Part shown: piece after piece, positions 7,272 through 16,100 of the stretch
How the letters are laid out: each line of letters starts with the position of its first letter
Numbering within the stretch: position 1 is the first letter of the stretch
From: UBA668 sp039796575
Lineage (GTDB): Bacteria > Actinomycetota > Acidimicrobiia > Acidimicrobiales > Ilumatobacteraceae
DNA: 63,747 nucleotides
Direction of reading: 5' to 3'
NCBI GenBank assembly: GCA_039796575.1
Contig: JBDKJP010000068.1
Coordinates: forward strand, 1 to 63,747
Position numbers and translations under genes: made by a program
Notes under the pieces: generated by a model
Seen by the model: the letters and a program-made list of their open reading frames with translations, nothing else
Told to the model about the DNA's origin: nothing
Databases searched by the model: none

Positions 7272-8663
7272 ATGGAGCCCACGGTCATCAACGGCGGCGT
7301 CTCGTTCTGGTTGCAGCAGCTGCCGCCCGAGCCGGCGCGCGTGGCGCTGCACGGCGCACAGCAGGCCGACGTGGTCATCGTGGGCGGCGGCATGTCGGGT
7401 CTGTGGGCGGCGTACCACCTCACCGAGGCGCGACCCGATCTGCGCATCGTGGTGCTCGAGGCCGAGCGCGTCGGCTGGGGTGCGTCGGGCCGCAACGGCG
7501 GCTGGTTGTCGCAGCTGATCGCCGGTAACCGGGCGAAGTACGCCGACGGGCCCGAGGGCGAGGCCGGTGTGGCCCGCCTGCAGCGCGAGTACCTCGACGG
7601 CATCGCCGAGGTGGTCGCGGTGGCCGAGCAGCACGGCCTGGCAATCGATGCGCATCGCGGCGGCAACCTGGTGGTCGCCACCACGAAGGCCGGCCTGGCG
7701 CGGTTGCGTGCCCGTGCCGCGGCCGACCTGCATCACGGCCTGCCCGCCGATCGCGTCGAGCACCTCGACCCCGCCGGCGTGGCCGCGCACATCGACGTGC
7801 ACGGTGCCGTCGGTGGTCTGCACTACCCCGACGTGGTGCGCATCGACCCGGCCAAGCTCGTGCGCGGCCTGGCAGCGGTGCTCGAGACGCGGGGCGTGGT
7901 CATCCACGAGCACTCGCGTGCCACCACCGTGCTGCCCGGCTGGGTCACCACCGCGGGCGGCACCGTGCAGGCGTCGCACGTGCTGCTGGCCACCGAGGGG
8001 TACAGCGGACCGCTCGTCGGGGCGCGTCGCATCATCCCGGTGAACAGCTCGATGGTGGCCACCCGGGTGCTCAGCGACGACGAGTGGGCGCGCATCGGCT
8101 GGGCCGGGCTCGACTGCCTCAGCGACGCGGCCCACACGTTCATCTACGCGCAGCGCACCGCCGACGGTCGCATCGCCATCGGCGGGCGCGGCAACCCCTA
8201 CCGCTACGGGTCGGGCACCGGTGGCGACGGTGTCACGCCGCAGGCCACCGTCGACCTGTTGTCGGCACGGCTGCGCACGTACTTCCCCTCGGTCGACACC
8301 ACGGTCGAGTACGCGTGGAGCGGCGTGCTCGGTGTCACCCGCGACTGGTGCACGTCGGTGTCGTTCGACCGCACCACCGGCATCGGCCACACGCTCGGCT
8401 ACGCCGGCCACGGCGTCACCACCGCGTACCTCGCGGCGCGCTCGCTGGCGCACCTCGCCCTCGGGCTCGACACGCCGCACACCACGCTGCCGTGGGTGGG
8501 CTACCGGTCGCGCTCGTGGGAGCCCGAGCCGCTGCGGTGGACCGGTGTGCACACGATGTACCGGTTGTTCCGCGTGGCCGACTGGTGGGAGGAACGCCGC
8601 GGCAGCGAGCAGACCTGCTGGATCGGGCGCACCGCTGGCCACTTGGCCGGGCTGCATGGCTAG
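7272..8663 (+). CDS. FAD-dependent amine/amino-acid oxidase (DAO family, gamma-glutamylputrescine oxidase-like)
   Basis: 463 residues. The dinucleotide-binding motif VVIVGGGMSGLWAAY (34-48) binds FAD, and VLEAERVGWGASGRNGG is the typical DAO-family second strand with the GASGRNGG loop seen in PuuB-type enzymes. The C-terminal TLGYAGHGVTTAYLA closes the FAD site. These flavoproteins oxidise C-N bonds of amines such as glutamylputrescine, sarcosine or glycine derivatives. Start ATG 7272 has no Shine-Dalgarno but sits 6 nt after a -10-like box. It is transcribed alone; the next gene follows after a short gap. Substrate unknown. Confidence 0.8.
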   Translation: MEPTVINGGVSFWLQQLPPEPARVALHGAQQADVVIVGGGMSGLWAAYHLTEARPDLRIVVLEAERVGWGASGRNGGWLSQLIAGNRAKYADGPEGEAGVARLQREYLDGIAEVVAVAEQHGLAIDAHRGGNLVVATTKAGLARLRARAAADLHHGLPADRVEHLDPAGVAAHIDVHGAVGGLHYPDVVRIDPAKLVRGLAAVLETRGVVIHEHSRATTVLPGWVTTAGGTVQASHVLLATEGYSGPLVGARRIIPVNSSMVATRVLSDDEWARIGWAGLDCLSDAAHTFIYAQRTADGRIAIGGRGNPYRYGSGTGGDGVTPQATVDLLSARLRTYFPSVDTTVEYAWSGVLGVTRDWCTSVSFDRTTGIGHTLGYAGHGVTTAYLAARSLAHLALGLDTPHTTLPWVGYRSRSWEPEPLRWTGVHTMYRLFRVADWWEERRGSEQTCWIGRTAGHLAGLHG

Positions 8664-8741
8664 AACGTCGGCATCGACACGGCCACCATCCCCGAACCGC
8701 CCGTACCTGAGGCGACGCGCGCGGCGCCGCGCCGCAGTGGC

Positions 8742-9650
8742 GTGCGCCTCGTGGTGGCCGCACTGGTGGTGGCGGCCGTCGCCGTGATCGCCGTGGCCGC
8801 GGTTCGCACGTGGTTCCCGTCGTCGTCGGCGCGCGACCCCGAGCTGCGCCACGTGGTCGACGGTGTGCCCGACGACTGGGTCGCGGTCGCGGCGAAGGAC
8901 GCCGGGGTGCACACCGGTCCGCCGTTCCCCGGCGCGTACGTGCAGGCGTTCGGCACGGCCGGCGACCCGACCAGGCCGGCGATGGAGTTCGTGTGGCGCA
9001 CCGACCCCGACGTGCCGCCGTTCGACACCCTCGCCGCCAGCTCCGGCATGGAGACCATGGTGGTCGCCGGCCGGCGCGTGGCGTGCGCGCCGCAGAGCGA
9101 CGGCACGGTGCTCTGCTACGTGGAGGAGGGCGACAACTCCATGCAGGTGCGTGCCAACGGGGTCACCGTCGACGACATGGTGGAGGTGTTCGAGGCGCTC
9201 ACGTTCGTCGACGGCCTACCGGTGGAGGACGCATCCACGTTGCCCGGTGGCATGCGCCGGCTGGGCATCGACGGGCACGACGGTCCGATCGGTCTCGTCG
9301 CCAACGGCAATGCCGACCATCGCGACGTGGCGAGCCTGCTGTACCTCGCCCCCAACAACACCGACCCGGTCCTGCTCGTGGTCGGTCACGCCGATGAGCA
9401 GGACCTCGCCTACGGCGGCGTCACCCAGCAGTGGCGGCGGATCGAGCAGGGCGGGCGCACCTGGTTCGTCACCGAGAACGACGCGAGCACGATGGTGATG
9501 TGGCGCGACGGCGACCAGGTGTTCTGGCTGCGCTCGAGCGACCAGGAGGCGCTCGACCTGGCCGCCACCGTGCGCCCCGCCACCGCCGCCGAGTGGGAGG
9601 CCGTCCCCGACCGACCCCCCTACGACGGCACCCCGATCATCCCCGGCTGA
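8742..9650 (+). CDS. Membrane-anchored extracytoplasmic protein, first of three local paralogs
   Basis: 302 residues from the GTG at 8742: a membrane helix (LVVAALVVAAVAVIAVAAV) then an exported domain. LRHVVDGVPDDWVAVAAKDAGV and the C-terminal TVRPATAAEWEAVP are echoed in the proteins at 9816 and 11824, marking a paralog family. The reading frame stays open back to the upstream stop at 8663, and the residues there (PVPEATRAAPRR) resemble the N-terminus of the 9816 protein, yet no ATG, GTG or TTG exists in that stretch. Initiation at ATC 8673, placed 6 nt after TAGAAC, is possible. Function unknown. Confidence 0.7.
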   Translation: MRLVVAALVVAAVAVIAVAAVRTWFPSSSARDPELRHVVDGVPDDWVAVAAKDAGVHTGPPFPGAYVQAFGTAGDPTRPAMEFVWRTDPDVPPFDTLAASSGMETMVVAGRRVACAPQSDGTVLCYVEEGDNSMQVRANGVTVDDMVEVFEALTFVDGLPVEDASTLPGGMRRLGIDGHDGPIGLVANGNADHRDVASLLYLAPNNTDPVLLVVGHADEQDLAYGGVTQQWRRIEQGGRTWFVTENDASTMVMWRDGDQVFWLRSSDQEALDLAATVRPATAAEWEAVPDRPPYDGTPIIPG

Positions 9651-9656
9651 CGTGCT

Positions 9657-9735
9657 GCTTCTGGGCGTGCATCGTCCCACTTCGGCTTCTGGGTGGTTTC
9701 CGTCCCGGAAACCGGGACGGAAACCACCCAGAAGC
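9657..9735 (+). repeat. 79-nt intergenic palindromic repeat, copy A
   Basis: A 28-nt lead (9657-9684) is followed by a 51-nt palindrome (9685-9735) with perfect 24-nt arms and loop AAA. The lead is a diverged direct copy of the left arm, both beginning GCTTCTGGG. It starts 7 nt after the stop of the 8742 gene and could also terminate transcription. Copies B and C are at 13324 and 28146. Confidence 0.88.
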
Positions 9736-9815
9736 GGGGAAAACAAGGGTCATCGGAGCGGCCCGAGGTGCCGATGACTCCATGACGGGCCGAACGACGA
9801 AGGTGGTGAGCCGTC

Positions 9816-11252
9816 ATGAGTGAGCAACCCACGGAGGCGGCCCCGCGCCGTCGACCCACGCGCTGGATCACGCTCGGCGTCGTCGCCGTCCTGTGGCTCG
9901 GCGCCGCGGCGGCGGTGATCGTGGCGACGCGGCGCGACGACGACACTCCCGCGGCTGGTGAGTTCGCGCCCTCCACCCACGACCCGGCCGAACTGCGCGG
10001 CGCGATCGGTGATCTCCCCGAGGGCTACCAGCACCTGCTGGCCATCGGCGCCGACGTCGCGATCGCGCCACCACCCCCGGACGACGCGGTGTGGATGGCG
10101 TCAGCGTTCTACGGCACGCCCGACGATCCCAGCGCGCCCCGCGCGCTCATCGCGGCCGGCGACGAGGCCCTCGCGCCCGACTTCGACTCGCTCGGGCTCA
10201 CCACCGGCATCGTCGAGTCGGAGGTCGACGGGCGTCGCGCCGCGTGCGGCAACTGGGCCGCCGGCGCAGAGGTCGAGGCCGCGCCCGAGCAGGTGTGGTG
10301 CTACGTCGACGCCGAACAGCAGATGGTGCGGGTGCAGACCGAACGCATCGGCCTGGAGGCCACGATCGAGATGTTGCAGGGCGTGGAGTTCGACGGCGAG
10401 GAACCCCGGCTCGCCGCGGCGGTGCTGCCGGACGGGATGGAGCTGCTGGCCGCGATCGGTCCGGACGGCGCGCCCGAGTACGCACGCTCACTGGTGCAGT
10501 ACGAAGGCCCCTGCACCACGCGCATCCGGCTCAGCACCGGATGGGCCGACGAGCACGACATCGGCATGACGCCGCTGTCGGCGCCGGAATGGCAGGTCGT
10601 CGACGTCAACGGTGCGACGGGCTATCTCAGCGCCGGCAGCCCCACGATGCACACCCTCGTGTGGGAGGACGACGACCGGTCGTTCGAGCTGACGGCCACG
10701 ACGTCCGGCGACGTGGATCTGGTGGAGATGGCTCGCTCGGTCACCACCGTGTCCACCGACGAGTGGGCCGCCCTCAACGTGCTCGAGCCCGTGCCGGTGT
10801 TGCCGCGCCCTTCCACGTCGGCCTCGCCGCGCACGGTGGACGCGCTGCAGGCGACCGAGGAGCAGGGCGACGGTGGCACGGTGCAGATGCAGAGTGCGCT
10901 CGGCGACTCGGGCATCGCGGTGGTCGAGTGGGAGGACGACCACGCGATCGTGACCGCCGCCGACGGCGAGCGGCTCTGGTCGTGCAGCGTGCCGCGCACG
11001 GTACGGATGGAGGCGACCGGTGGCACCGTGGTCGATGGCGTACTTCGTGCGCACGGCGTGGTCGTGGTGGCCAACGGGCACGGCCCGCGGTACCTCGACG
11101 TGACGTCCACCGACGGCACCGTGGTGCACACCGAGCTCGCACCGTTGCCGGGATCGACCGGGGGCTACATCGCCATCGTCGAACTGCCCGTCGGCCTGGT
11201 GTCGGCGGCCGAGGTGACCGACACGCTCGGCAAGGTGCTGCTGACGCTCTGA
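9816..11252 (+). CDS. Membrane-anchored extracytoplasmic protein, second paralog
   Basis: 478 residues. A basic N-terminus (APRRRPTRW) and one membrane helix (ITLGVVAVLWLGAAAAVIVA, about 18-37) precede an exported region. The segment LRGAIGDLPEGYQHLLAIG and the later VSTDEWAALN match blocks in the neighbours at 8742 and 11824. Residues from about 330 form a second domain (VDALQATEEQGDGG and onward) also seen at the end of the 11824 protein as a related low-complexity-flanked module. A Shine-Dalgarno-like GAAGGTGG precedes ATG 9816. The function is unknown; position beside a sigma factor suggests an envelope-sensing role, which is inference. Confidence 0.72.
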   Translation: MSEQPTEAAPRRRPTRWITLGVVAVLWLGAAAAVIVATRRDDDTPAAGEFAPSTHDPAELRGAIGDLPEGYQHLLAIGADVAIAPPPPDDAVWMASAFYGTPDDPSAPRALIAAGDEALAPDFDSLGLTTGIVESEVDGRRAACGNWAAGAEVEAAPEQVWCYVDAEQQMVRVQTERIGLEATIEMLQGVEFDGEEPRLAAAVLPDGMELLAAIGPDGAPEYARSLVQYEGPCTTRIRLSTGWADEHDIGMTPLSAPEWQVVDVNGATGYLSAGSPTMHTLVWEDDDRSFELTATTSGDVDLVEMARSVTTVSTDEWAALNVLEPVPVLPRPSTSASPRTVDALQATEEQGDGGTVQMQSALGDSGIAVVEWEDDHAIVTAADGERLWSCSVPRTVRMEATGGTVVDGVLRAHGVVVVANGHGPRYLDVTSTDGTVVHTELAPLPGSTGGYIAIVELPVGLVSAAEVTDTLGKVLLTL

Positions 11253-11302
11253 AATCTGCAGTGGCCTGTCAACCGAACAGGACGCTGTGGCGAGTAGGAA
11301 GT

Positions 11303-11824
11303 GTGACCATCGAACAGGAGTCGACACCGCCGCAGCCATTGCTGGTTGTCACGTTCGACGAGTTCCACGCGACCACCTCACGTCGAACGCTCGCGTTGGC
11401 GTACGCCCTCACGGGCAACTGGGGTGATGCCGAGGAGCTCGTGCAGGACGCGTACCTGGCGGCCTCGCGCAAGTGGGACGAGGTGTCGCGCTACGACGAC
11501 CCGTCGTCGTGGGTGCGGCGCATCGTGCTCAACCGATCGGTCTCCCGGTGGCGGCGACTGCAACGCGAGTCGCTCGCCGTCGTGCGCCTCGGGCGACGCA
11601 CCGACGAGACCGTGCGCGACGACGACCCGCTCGACCCGCAGTTCTGGGCCGCCGTGCGTCGGCTGCCCGCACAGCAGGCGCGCGCCGTCGCCCTGTACTA
11701 CGTCGACGATCTCTCGGTGGAGCAGATCGCACAGCACCTCGAGTGCTCGGTGGGCTCGGTGAAGACCCACCTGTCCCGTGCCCGCGCCGCCCTGGCGAGC
11801 GCCCTGCAGATGGAGGAGCAGTGA
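11303..11824 (+). CDS. ECF-type RNA polymerase sigma factor (SigE-like)
   Basis: 173 residues from GTG 11303. Region 2 (about 20-85) contains LAYALTGNWGDAEELVQDAY, and region 4 (about 115-168) contains YVDDLSVEQIAQHLECSVGS followed by VKTHLSRARAAL, a classic sigma-70 region 4.2. This size and motif set is typical of the actinobacterial SigE-like ECF subgroup. Its stop overlaps the ATG of the next gene (TGATG), so the membrane protein at 11824 is its likely translationally coupled partner. The upstream AGGAA is close to the GTG; a slightly later start is possible. Confidence 0.88.
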   Translation: MTIEQESTPPQPLLVVTFDEFHATTSRRTLALAYALTGNWGDAEELVQDAYLAASRKWDEVSRYDDPSSWVRRIVLNRSVSRWRRLQRESLAVVRLGRRTDETVRDDDPLDPQFWAAVRRLPAQQARAVALYYVDDLSVEQIAQHLECSVGSVKTHLSRARAALASALQMEEQ

Positions 11825-13326
11825 TGACCGACTTCGCACGCCTCGACGAACGTGGCCGCGCCGCCGGCGCCGGCCTGCGCGCCGCCGCGACCTTCCGGCC
11901 CGCCACCATCGACACGACACCCGCACCGAGCCGCACCCCTCGCGGCATGGTGTGGGCCGCGGCACTCGCCCTCGTGGCCGTGGTGGCCGGCGTGGTGTAC
12001 CTCACCGGCCGCGACACACCGCCGGCCGACACCCCCGACCCCACCACCGGCTCGCTGCGCTACGTGCTCGGCGACCTGCCCGAGGGCTGGTCCGTCACGT
12101 CGGCCAAGGACGCCGGAGTGTCCACCGCTCCCGACAACGACGCCGGAGTGCAGTACGTGCTCTACGGCACCTCGGGCGACCCGACCGCACCGACCTTGTT
12201 GCTGCTGTGGTCCGGCGACGTGCTCGACTACAGCGTGAGCGACTTCCAGGCCACAGGGGCGGAGTACCGGGAGTTGCTCGTTGCGGGACAGAACGCGGTG
12301 TGCGGGAAGTTCGGCGCACTTGCGGCGGTCATCTGTGCCGTACCGACGTCGCCCGACAGCGGCTTGGGCACAGTGATCGTGCGGGCCGGTGGCATGACGC
12401 TCGACCAGATCGCCAGCACCGTGGAGCAGCTCGTCGTCGACCCTGCGCCATCGTTGCCGGTCGATCAGCTCCCTGCCGGGGCCGTGCAGCTCGGTGCCGG
12501 TGTCGGCACTGACTCGATGTTCGTCGCTGTCGGCGAGCCCGACCCTGCCGGCATCGTGAGCGTCGAATACGCAACCGCCACCGGTGAGCCCGTCTATCTG
12601 CTGACGGGCGACGGCGCGACGCAGCAGCTCGCCGGAGCCGCCACGATCACCTCGTGGACGCGTCGTGATGCCGGGGGAGTGACGTACTTCGTCTCCGCGC
12701 CGAACGGCGAGCAGCGAGGTGTGCTGTGGGCACGCGACGGTCTGGTTTTCGCCCTCTCCGCGCCGGTGTCGGAGGATGAGTTGATCCGGCTTGCCGCATC
12801 GGTTCGTCCGGCCACCGACGACGAGTGGGCCGCCCTCCCGCCGCGCTTGGGAGAGGGAACGGCCGTCACCTCGGTCCCGCCCACGGTCGACACGCAAGCC
12901 CCGCCCACGTCGGTGGCGTCGTCGTACGAGGTGGAGGTGGGCCTGACCGTCGAACCGTTGCCCGGCGGTCGGGTGCAGGTGTCGTCGACCGGCGAGGGCA
13001 CCTCGTCGAGCACGTTCACGTTGCGCCTCACCGAGACCGAGTTCGCCTTCACCGCCGGGTCGTTCTCGGCGGCGGGCGGGCTCAGCCCGATCGGACCGCT
13101 CGTCAACCCGATCAACGCCGAGCCGGGCGTGTGGGCCATCATCCCCGGCGGCGGCACGTTGGTGGTGCACACCGTCGACGGCGGTCAGTTCACGGCGCGC
13201 ACGTCGCAGCCGGTGGAGGGCGTCGATGTCGACTTCGCCCTGGTGGCGGTGCCGCTCGAGGTGATCGCCGCCGAGGCGTTCGACGCCGACGGCACGCTGC
13301 TCGAGACCTGGACCCCCGAGGCCTGA
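11824..13326 (+). CDS. Membrane-anchored extracytoplasmic protein, third paralog, coupled to ECF sigma factor
   Basis: 500 residues starting MTDFARLDERGRAAGAGLR. The cytoplasmic N-terminus of about 40 residues resembles the start of anti-sigma-like proteins coupled to SigE-type factors. A membrane helix (MVWAAALALVAVVAGVVYL, about 43-61) leads to an exported part containing LRYVLGDLPEGWSVTSAKDA and SVRPATDDEWAALPP, blocks shared with the 8742 and 9816 proteins. After a Thr/Pro linker near residue 355 a second beta-rich domain follows. It probably senses the envelope and holds or releases the sigma factor; this is inferred from coupling and topology only. Confidence 0.75.
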   Translation: MTDFARLDERGRAAGAGLRAAATFRPATIDTTPAPSRTPRGMVWAAALALVAVVAGVVYLTGRDTPPADTPDPTTGSLRYVLGDLPEGWSVTSAKDAGVSTAPDNDAGVQYVLYGTSGDPTAPTLLLLWSGDVLDYSVSDFQATGAEYRELLVAGQNAVCGKFGALAAVICAVPTSPDSGLGTVIVRAGGMTLDQIASTVEQLVVDPAPSLPVDQLPAGAVQLGAGVGTDSMFVAVGEPDPAGIVSVEYATATGEPVYLLTGDGATQQLAGAATITSWTRRDAGGVTYFVSAPNGEQRGVLWARDGLVFALSAPVSEDELIRLAASVRPATDDEWAALPPRLGEGTAVTSVPPTVDTQAPPTSVASSYEVEVGLTVEPLPGGRVQVSSTGEGTSSSTFTLRLTETEFAFTAGSFSAAGGLSPIGPLVNPINAEPGVWAIIPGGGTLVVHTVDGGQFTARTSQPVEGVDVDFALVAVPLEVIAAEAFDADGTLLETWTPEA

Positions 13327-13402
13327 TCTGGGTGTGATCCGTCCCGGTTTCCGGGACGGAATCCGCCCAGAAGCCGAAGTGGGACGAACGACGCCCAGAA
13401 GC
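13324..13402 (-). repeat. 79-nt intergenic palindromic repeat, copy B (inverted)
   Basis: The palindrome (13324-13374) has arms meeting at GTCCCGG-TTT-CCGGGAC with several inner mismatches; the 28-nt lead is at 13375-13402 in reverse orientation. The element begins on the TGA stop of the 11824 gene. Its orientation is opposite to copy A. Confidence 0.85.
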
Positions 13403-13422
13403 CCTCGACCCCCTCAGCGCGA

Positions 13423-14949
13423 TCAGCCGGGGTAGATGGTGTGGCGCTTGGCGACGTGGTCGCGGTCGACCGGGTCGGCGGTGGCGAAGCGGGTGACGAG
13501 CTCGCGGCGCAGGTCGGCGAACGGCACGACGGCGTCGACCACCATCTCGCTGGCGAGGCGGTACAGGTCGACGTCCTCCTCATACTCGGCGCGGCGTTCG
13601 GCCACGTAGGCGGCGCGCTCGTCGGGGTCGTCGATGGCCTGGATCTTGTTGGCGAACACGGCGTTCACCGCGGCCTCCGGGCCCATCACCGCGATCTTCG
13701 CCGTCGGCAGCGCGAGCGTAGCGAGCGGGTCGAACGCCGGACCAGCCATCGCGTAGAGCCCGGCGCCGTACGCCTTGCGCACCACCACGCAGATCTTCGG
13801 CACGGTGGCCTCGGTGACGGCGGTGATCATCTTCGCCCCGTGACGGATGATGCCGGCGCGCTCGACCTGCGTGCCGATCATGAACCCGGGCACGTCGGCC
13901 AGGAACACGAGCGGGATGTTGTACGCGTCGCACATGAAGATGAACCGCGCCGCCTTGTCGGCCGAGTCGCCGAACAGCACGCCGCCCTTGTGCATCGGGT
14001 TGTTGGCCACGATGCCGACGACGTGACCGTCGAGACGAGCCAGCCCGGTGGTGAGCTCGGGGGCGAACAGCGGCTTCAGCTCGAACCACGAGTCGGCGTC
14101 GACGATGCAGTCGATCACCCGGTGCATGTCGTAGCCGGCTGCCTCCACCGCGGGCAGCTCGGCGCGCGACAGCTCGCGCACCGGCGCCTCGGCCTCGGCA
14201 ACGGGCGGCCGTTCGCGCCACCGCTCGGGCAGGTACGAGAACAGGTGGCGGGCCTGTTCGATGGCGTGCTCGTCGTCGACCGCGAGGTTGTCGCCGCAGC
14301 CGCTGACGGTGGCGTGCATGCGTGCGCCGCCCATCTCCTCGAGGGTCACCTTCTCGCCGATGACCTCCTCGGCCATGCGCGGCGAACCGAGGTACATCGA
14401 GGCGTTGCCCTCGACCATGATGACCACGTCGCAGAACGCCGGGATGTACGCACCGCCCGCGGCCGACGGCCCGAACAGGCAGCAGATCTGCGGCACCTTG
14501 CCGCTCAGCTTCACCTGATTGCTGAAGATGCGGCCCGCGCCACGACGGCCGGGGAACAGCTCGACCTGATCGGTGATGCGCGCGCCCGCCGAGTCGATGA
14601 ACCAGAAGATGGGCAGCTCGTGACGCAGCGCGTACTCGGTGACGCGCACGATCTTCTCCACGGTGCGCGCACCCCACGAGCCGGCCTTCACCGTCGGGTC
14701 GTTCGCCACCACCAGCGCGGGCCGGCCATCGACACGACCCTGCCCGGTGACCACGCCGTCGGCCGGCAGATCGGTGGCCATCGTGTTGGCCAGCAACCCG
14801 TCCTCCACGAACGTGCCCTCGTCGAACAGCAACGCCAGCCGGTCGCGCACGAACAGCTTGCCCTGCTTGGCGAGCTTCTCGCCCTCCTTGTGCAGGTTGC
14901 CCGACCGCGCCCGATCGGCGCGCGCCTCCAGATCTTCGTGCTCGTTCAA
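13423..14949 (-). CDS. Acyl-CoA carboxylase carboxyltransferase (beta) subunit
   Basis: 508 residues, the normal length for biotin-dependent propionyl-, acetyl- or methylcrotonyl-CoA carboxylase beta subunits. It contains the N- and C-terminal crotonase-like halves of the carboxyltransferase domain, with the oxyanion-hole segments FGPSAAGGAYIPAFCD and VRKAYGAGLYAMAG. It transfers carboxyl from biotin to an acyl-CoA. The overlap of 4 nt with the upstream acyl-CoA dehydrogenase, and nearby HMG-CoA lyase-like and acetoacetyl-CoA synthetase genes, favour the methylcrotonyl-CoA step of leucine breakdown, but the biotin-carrying alpha subunit is not here. Propionyl-CoA specificity remains possible. 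Confidence 0.87.
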   Translation of the reverse strand: MNEHEDLEARADRARSGNLHKEGEKLAKQGKLFVRDRLALLFDEGTFVEDGLLANTMATDLPADGVVTGQGRVDGRPALVVANDPTVKAGSWGARTVEKIVRVTEYALRHELPIFWFIDSAGARITDQVELFPGRRGAGRIFSNQVKLSGKVPQICCLFGPSAAGGAYIPAFCDVVIMVEGNASMYLGSPRMAEEVIGEKVTLEEMGGARMHATVSGCGDNLAVDDEHAIEQARHLFSYLPERWRERPPVAEAEAPVRELSRAELPAVEAAGYDMHRVIDCIVDADSWFELKPLFAPELTTGLARLDGHVVGIVANNPMHKGGVLFGDSADKAARFIFMCDAYNIPLVFLADVPGFMIGTQVERAGIIRHGAKMITAVTEATVPKICVVVRKAYGAGLYAMAGPAFDPLATLALPTAKIAVMGPEAAVNAVFANKIQAIDDPDERAAYVAERRAEYEEDVDLYRLASEMVVDAVVPFADLRRELVTRFATADPVDRDHVAKRHTIYPG

Positions 14950-16094
14950 CTCGCGGCCTCCAGGCCCAAGCCTCGCGCGACGACCAGTCGTTGGATCTCA
15001 CTGGTGCCCTCGCCGATCTCGAGGATCTTCGCGTCGCGGTAGAAGCGTGCGACCGGGTTGTCCTCCATGAAACCGCTGCCACCGAACACCTGCGTCGCCA
15101 CCCGCGTGGCGTGCACTGCGGTCTCGGTGCTGTACAGCTTCGCCATCGCCGCGGCCTGCTTGAAGTGCGCGCCACGGTCCTTCAGGGCCGCGGCCTTGTA
15201 GGTGAGGTTCCGGCTGTTCTCCACCGCGACGGCGAGGTCGGCGAGCTGGAACGCCAGACCCTGGAAGCGGCCGATCGGGCCGCCGAACGCCTGCCGCTCC
15301 TTGGCGTAGTCGACTGCGAGGTCGAGGCACGCCTGCGCGCAGCCGACCGCGAGCGCGCTGATGGCGATGCGACCGTCGTCGAGGATGGCCAGGAAGTTGC
15401 GCAGCCCGCTGCCGCGTGCGCCGAGCATGTTCGCGGCGGGCACGCGGCACTCGTGGAGCACGATGCCGTGCGTGTCGCTCGCGTGCCAGCCGAGCTTGCG
15501 GTACGCCGGCTCGATGGTCATGCCGGGCGTGCCGGCCGGCACCACGAACGACGAGATCTCGCCGGTGCCGGTGAGCGCAGTGACGGTGACGATCGACGTG
15601 ATGGGCGTGCCCGAGTTGGTGATGAACGCCTTGCTGCCGTCGAGCACCCACTCGCCGGTCGACTCGTCGAGCACCGCACGGGTACGGGTACCACCGGCGT
15701 CGCTGCCCGCATCGGGCTCGGTGAGGCCGAACGCGCCGAGCCGTCGGCCGTGCACCAGGTCGGGCAGCCACTGCGCCTTCTGCTCGTCGGTGCCGAACGA
15801 GTGGATCGGGTTCGCACCCAGCCCCACGGCGGCCGAGAGCGTGATGCCGAGGCTCTGGCTCACCGCGCCGATCTCCTCGATGGCGATGCACAGCGACGTG
15901 AAGTCGCCACCGCTGCCGCCCCACTCCTCGGGGAACACGATGCCGAACAGGCCCAGCTCGGCCATCGCCGCCACCGCGTCGAGTGGCAGCTCACCGGCCG
16001 CCTCCCACGCGTCCACCTTCGGCGCGAGCTCGCGTCGTGCGAAGTCGCGCACCACGCTGCGGAACGCCTCGTGCTCATCGTCGAACCACGTCAT
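14946..16094 (-). CDS. Acyl-CoA dehydrogenase (possibly isovaleryl-CoA dehydrogenase)
   Basis: 382 residues with the full acyl-CoA dehydrogenase fold: N-terminal helical domain, FAD-binding FGLTEPDAGSDAGGTRTRAV, middle beta domain, and C-terminal GEGTSEIQR with Glu362 at the position of the MCAD-type catalytic base. It oxidises acyl-CoA to enoyl-CoA and passes electrons to ETF. The gene is first in a two-gene operon with the carboxyltransferase (ATGA overlap). ATG 16094 is 6 nt from a TAGGGT -10 box, so the mRNA is probably leaderless. A perfect AACGATCGTT palindrome lies just upstream. Leucine-pathway assignment is from context. Confidence 0.87.
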   Translation of the reverse strand: MTWFDDEHEAFRSVVRDFARRELAPKVDAWEAAGELPLDAVAAMAELGLFGIVFPEEWGGSGGDFTSLCIAIEEIGAVSQSLGITLSAAVGLGANPIHSFGTDEQKAQWLPDLVHGRRLGAFGLTEPDAGSDAGGTRTRAVLDESTGEWVLDGSKAFITNSGTPITSIVTVTALTGTGEISSFVVPAGTPGMTIEPAYRKLGWHASDTHGIVLHECRVPAANMLGARGSGLRNFLAILDDGRIAISALAVGCAQACLDLAVDYAKERQAFGGPIGRFQGLAFQLADLAVAVENSRNLTYKAAALKDRGAHFKQAAAMAKLYSTETAVHATRVATQVFGGSGFMEDNPVARFYRDAKILEIGEGTSEIQRLVVARGLGLEAAS

Positions 16095-16100
16095 CGTCGT

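Noticed and set aside
9657..13402. The inverted 79-nt repeats considered as ends of a transposon
   Set aside because: No transposase gene lies between them, no target duplication is seen, and copy C stands alone elsewhere. Kept only as a low-confidence observation.
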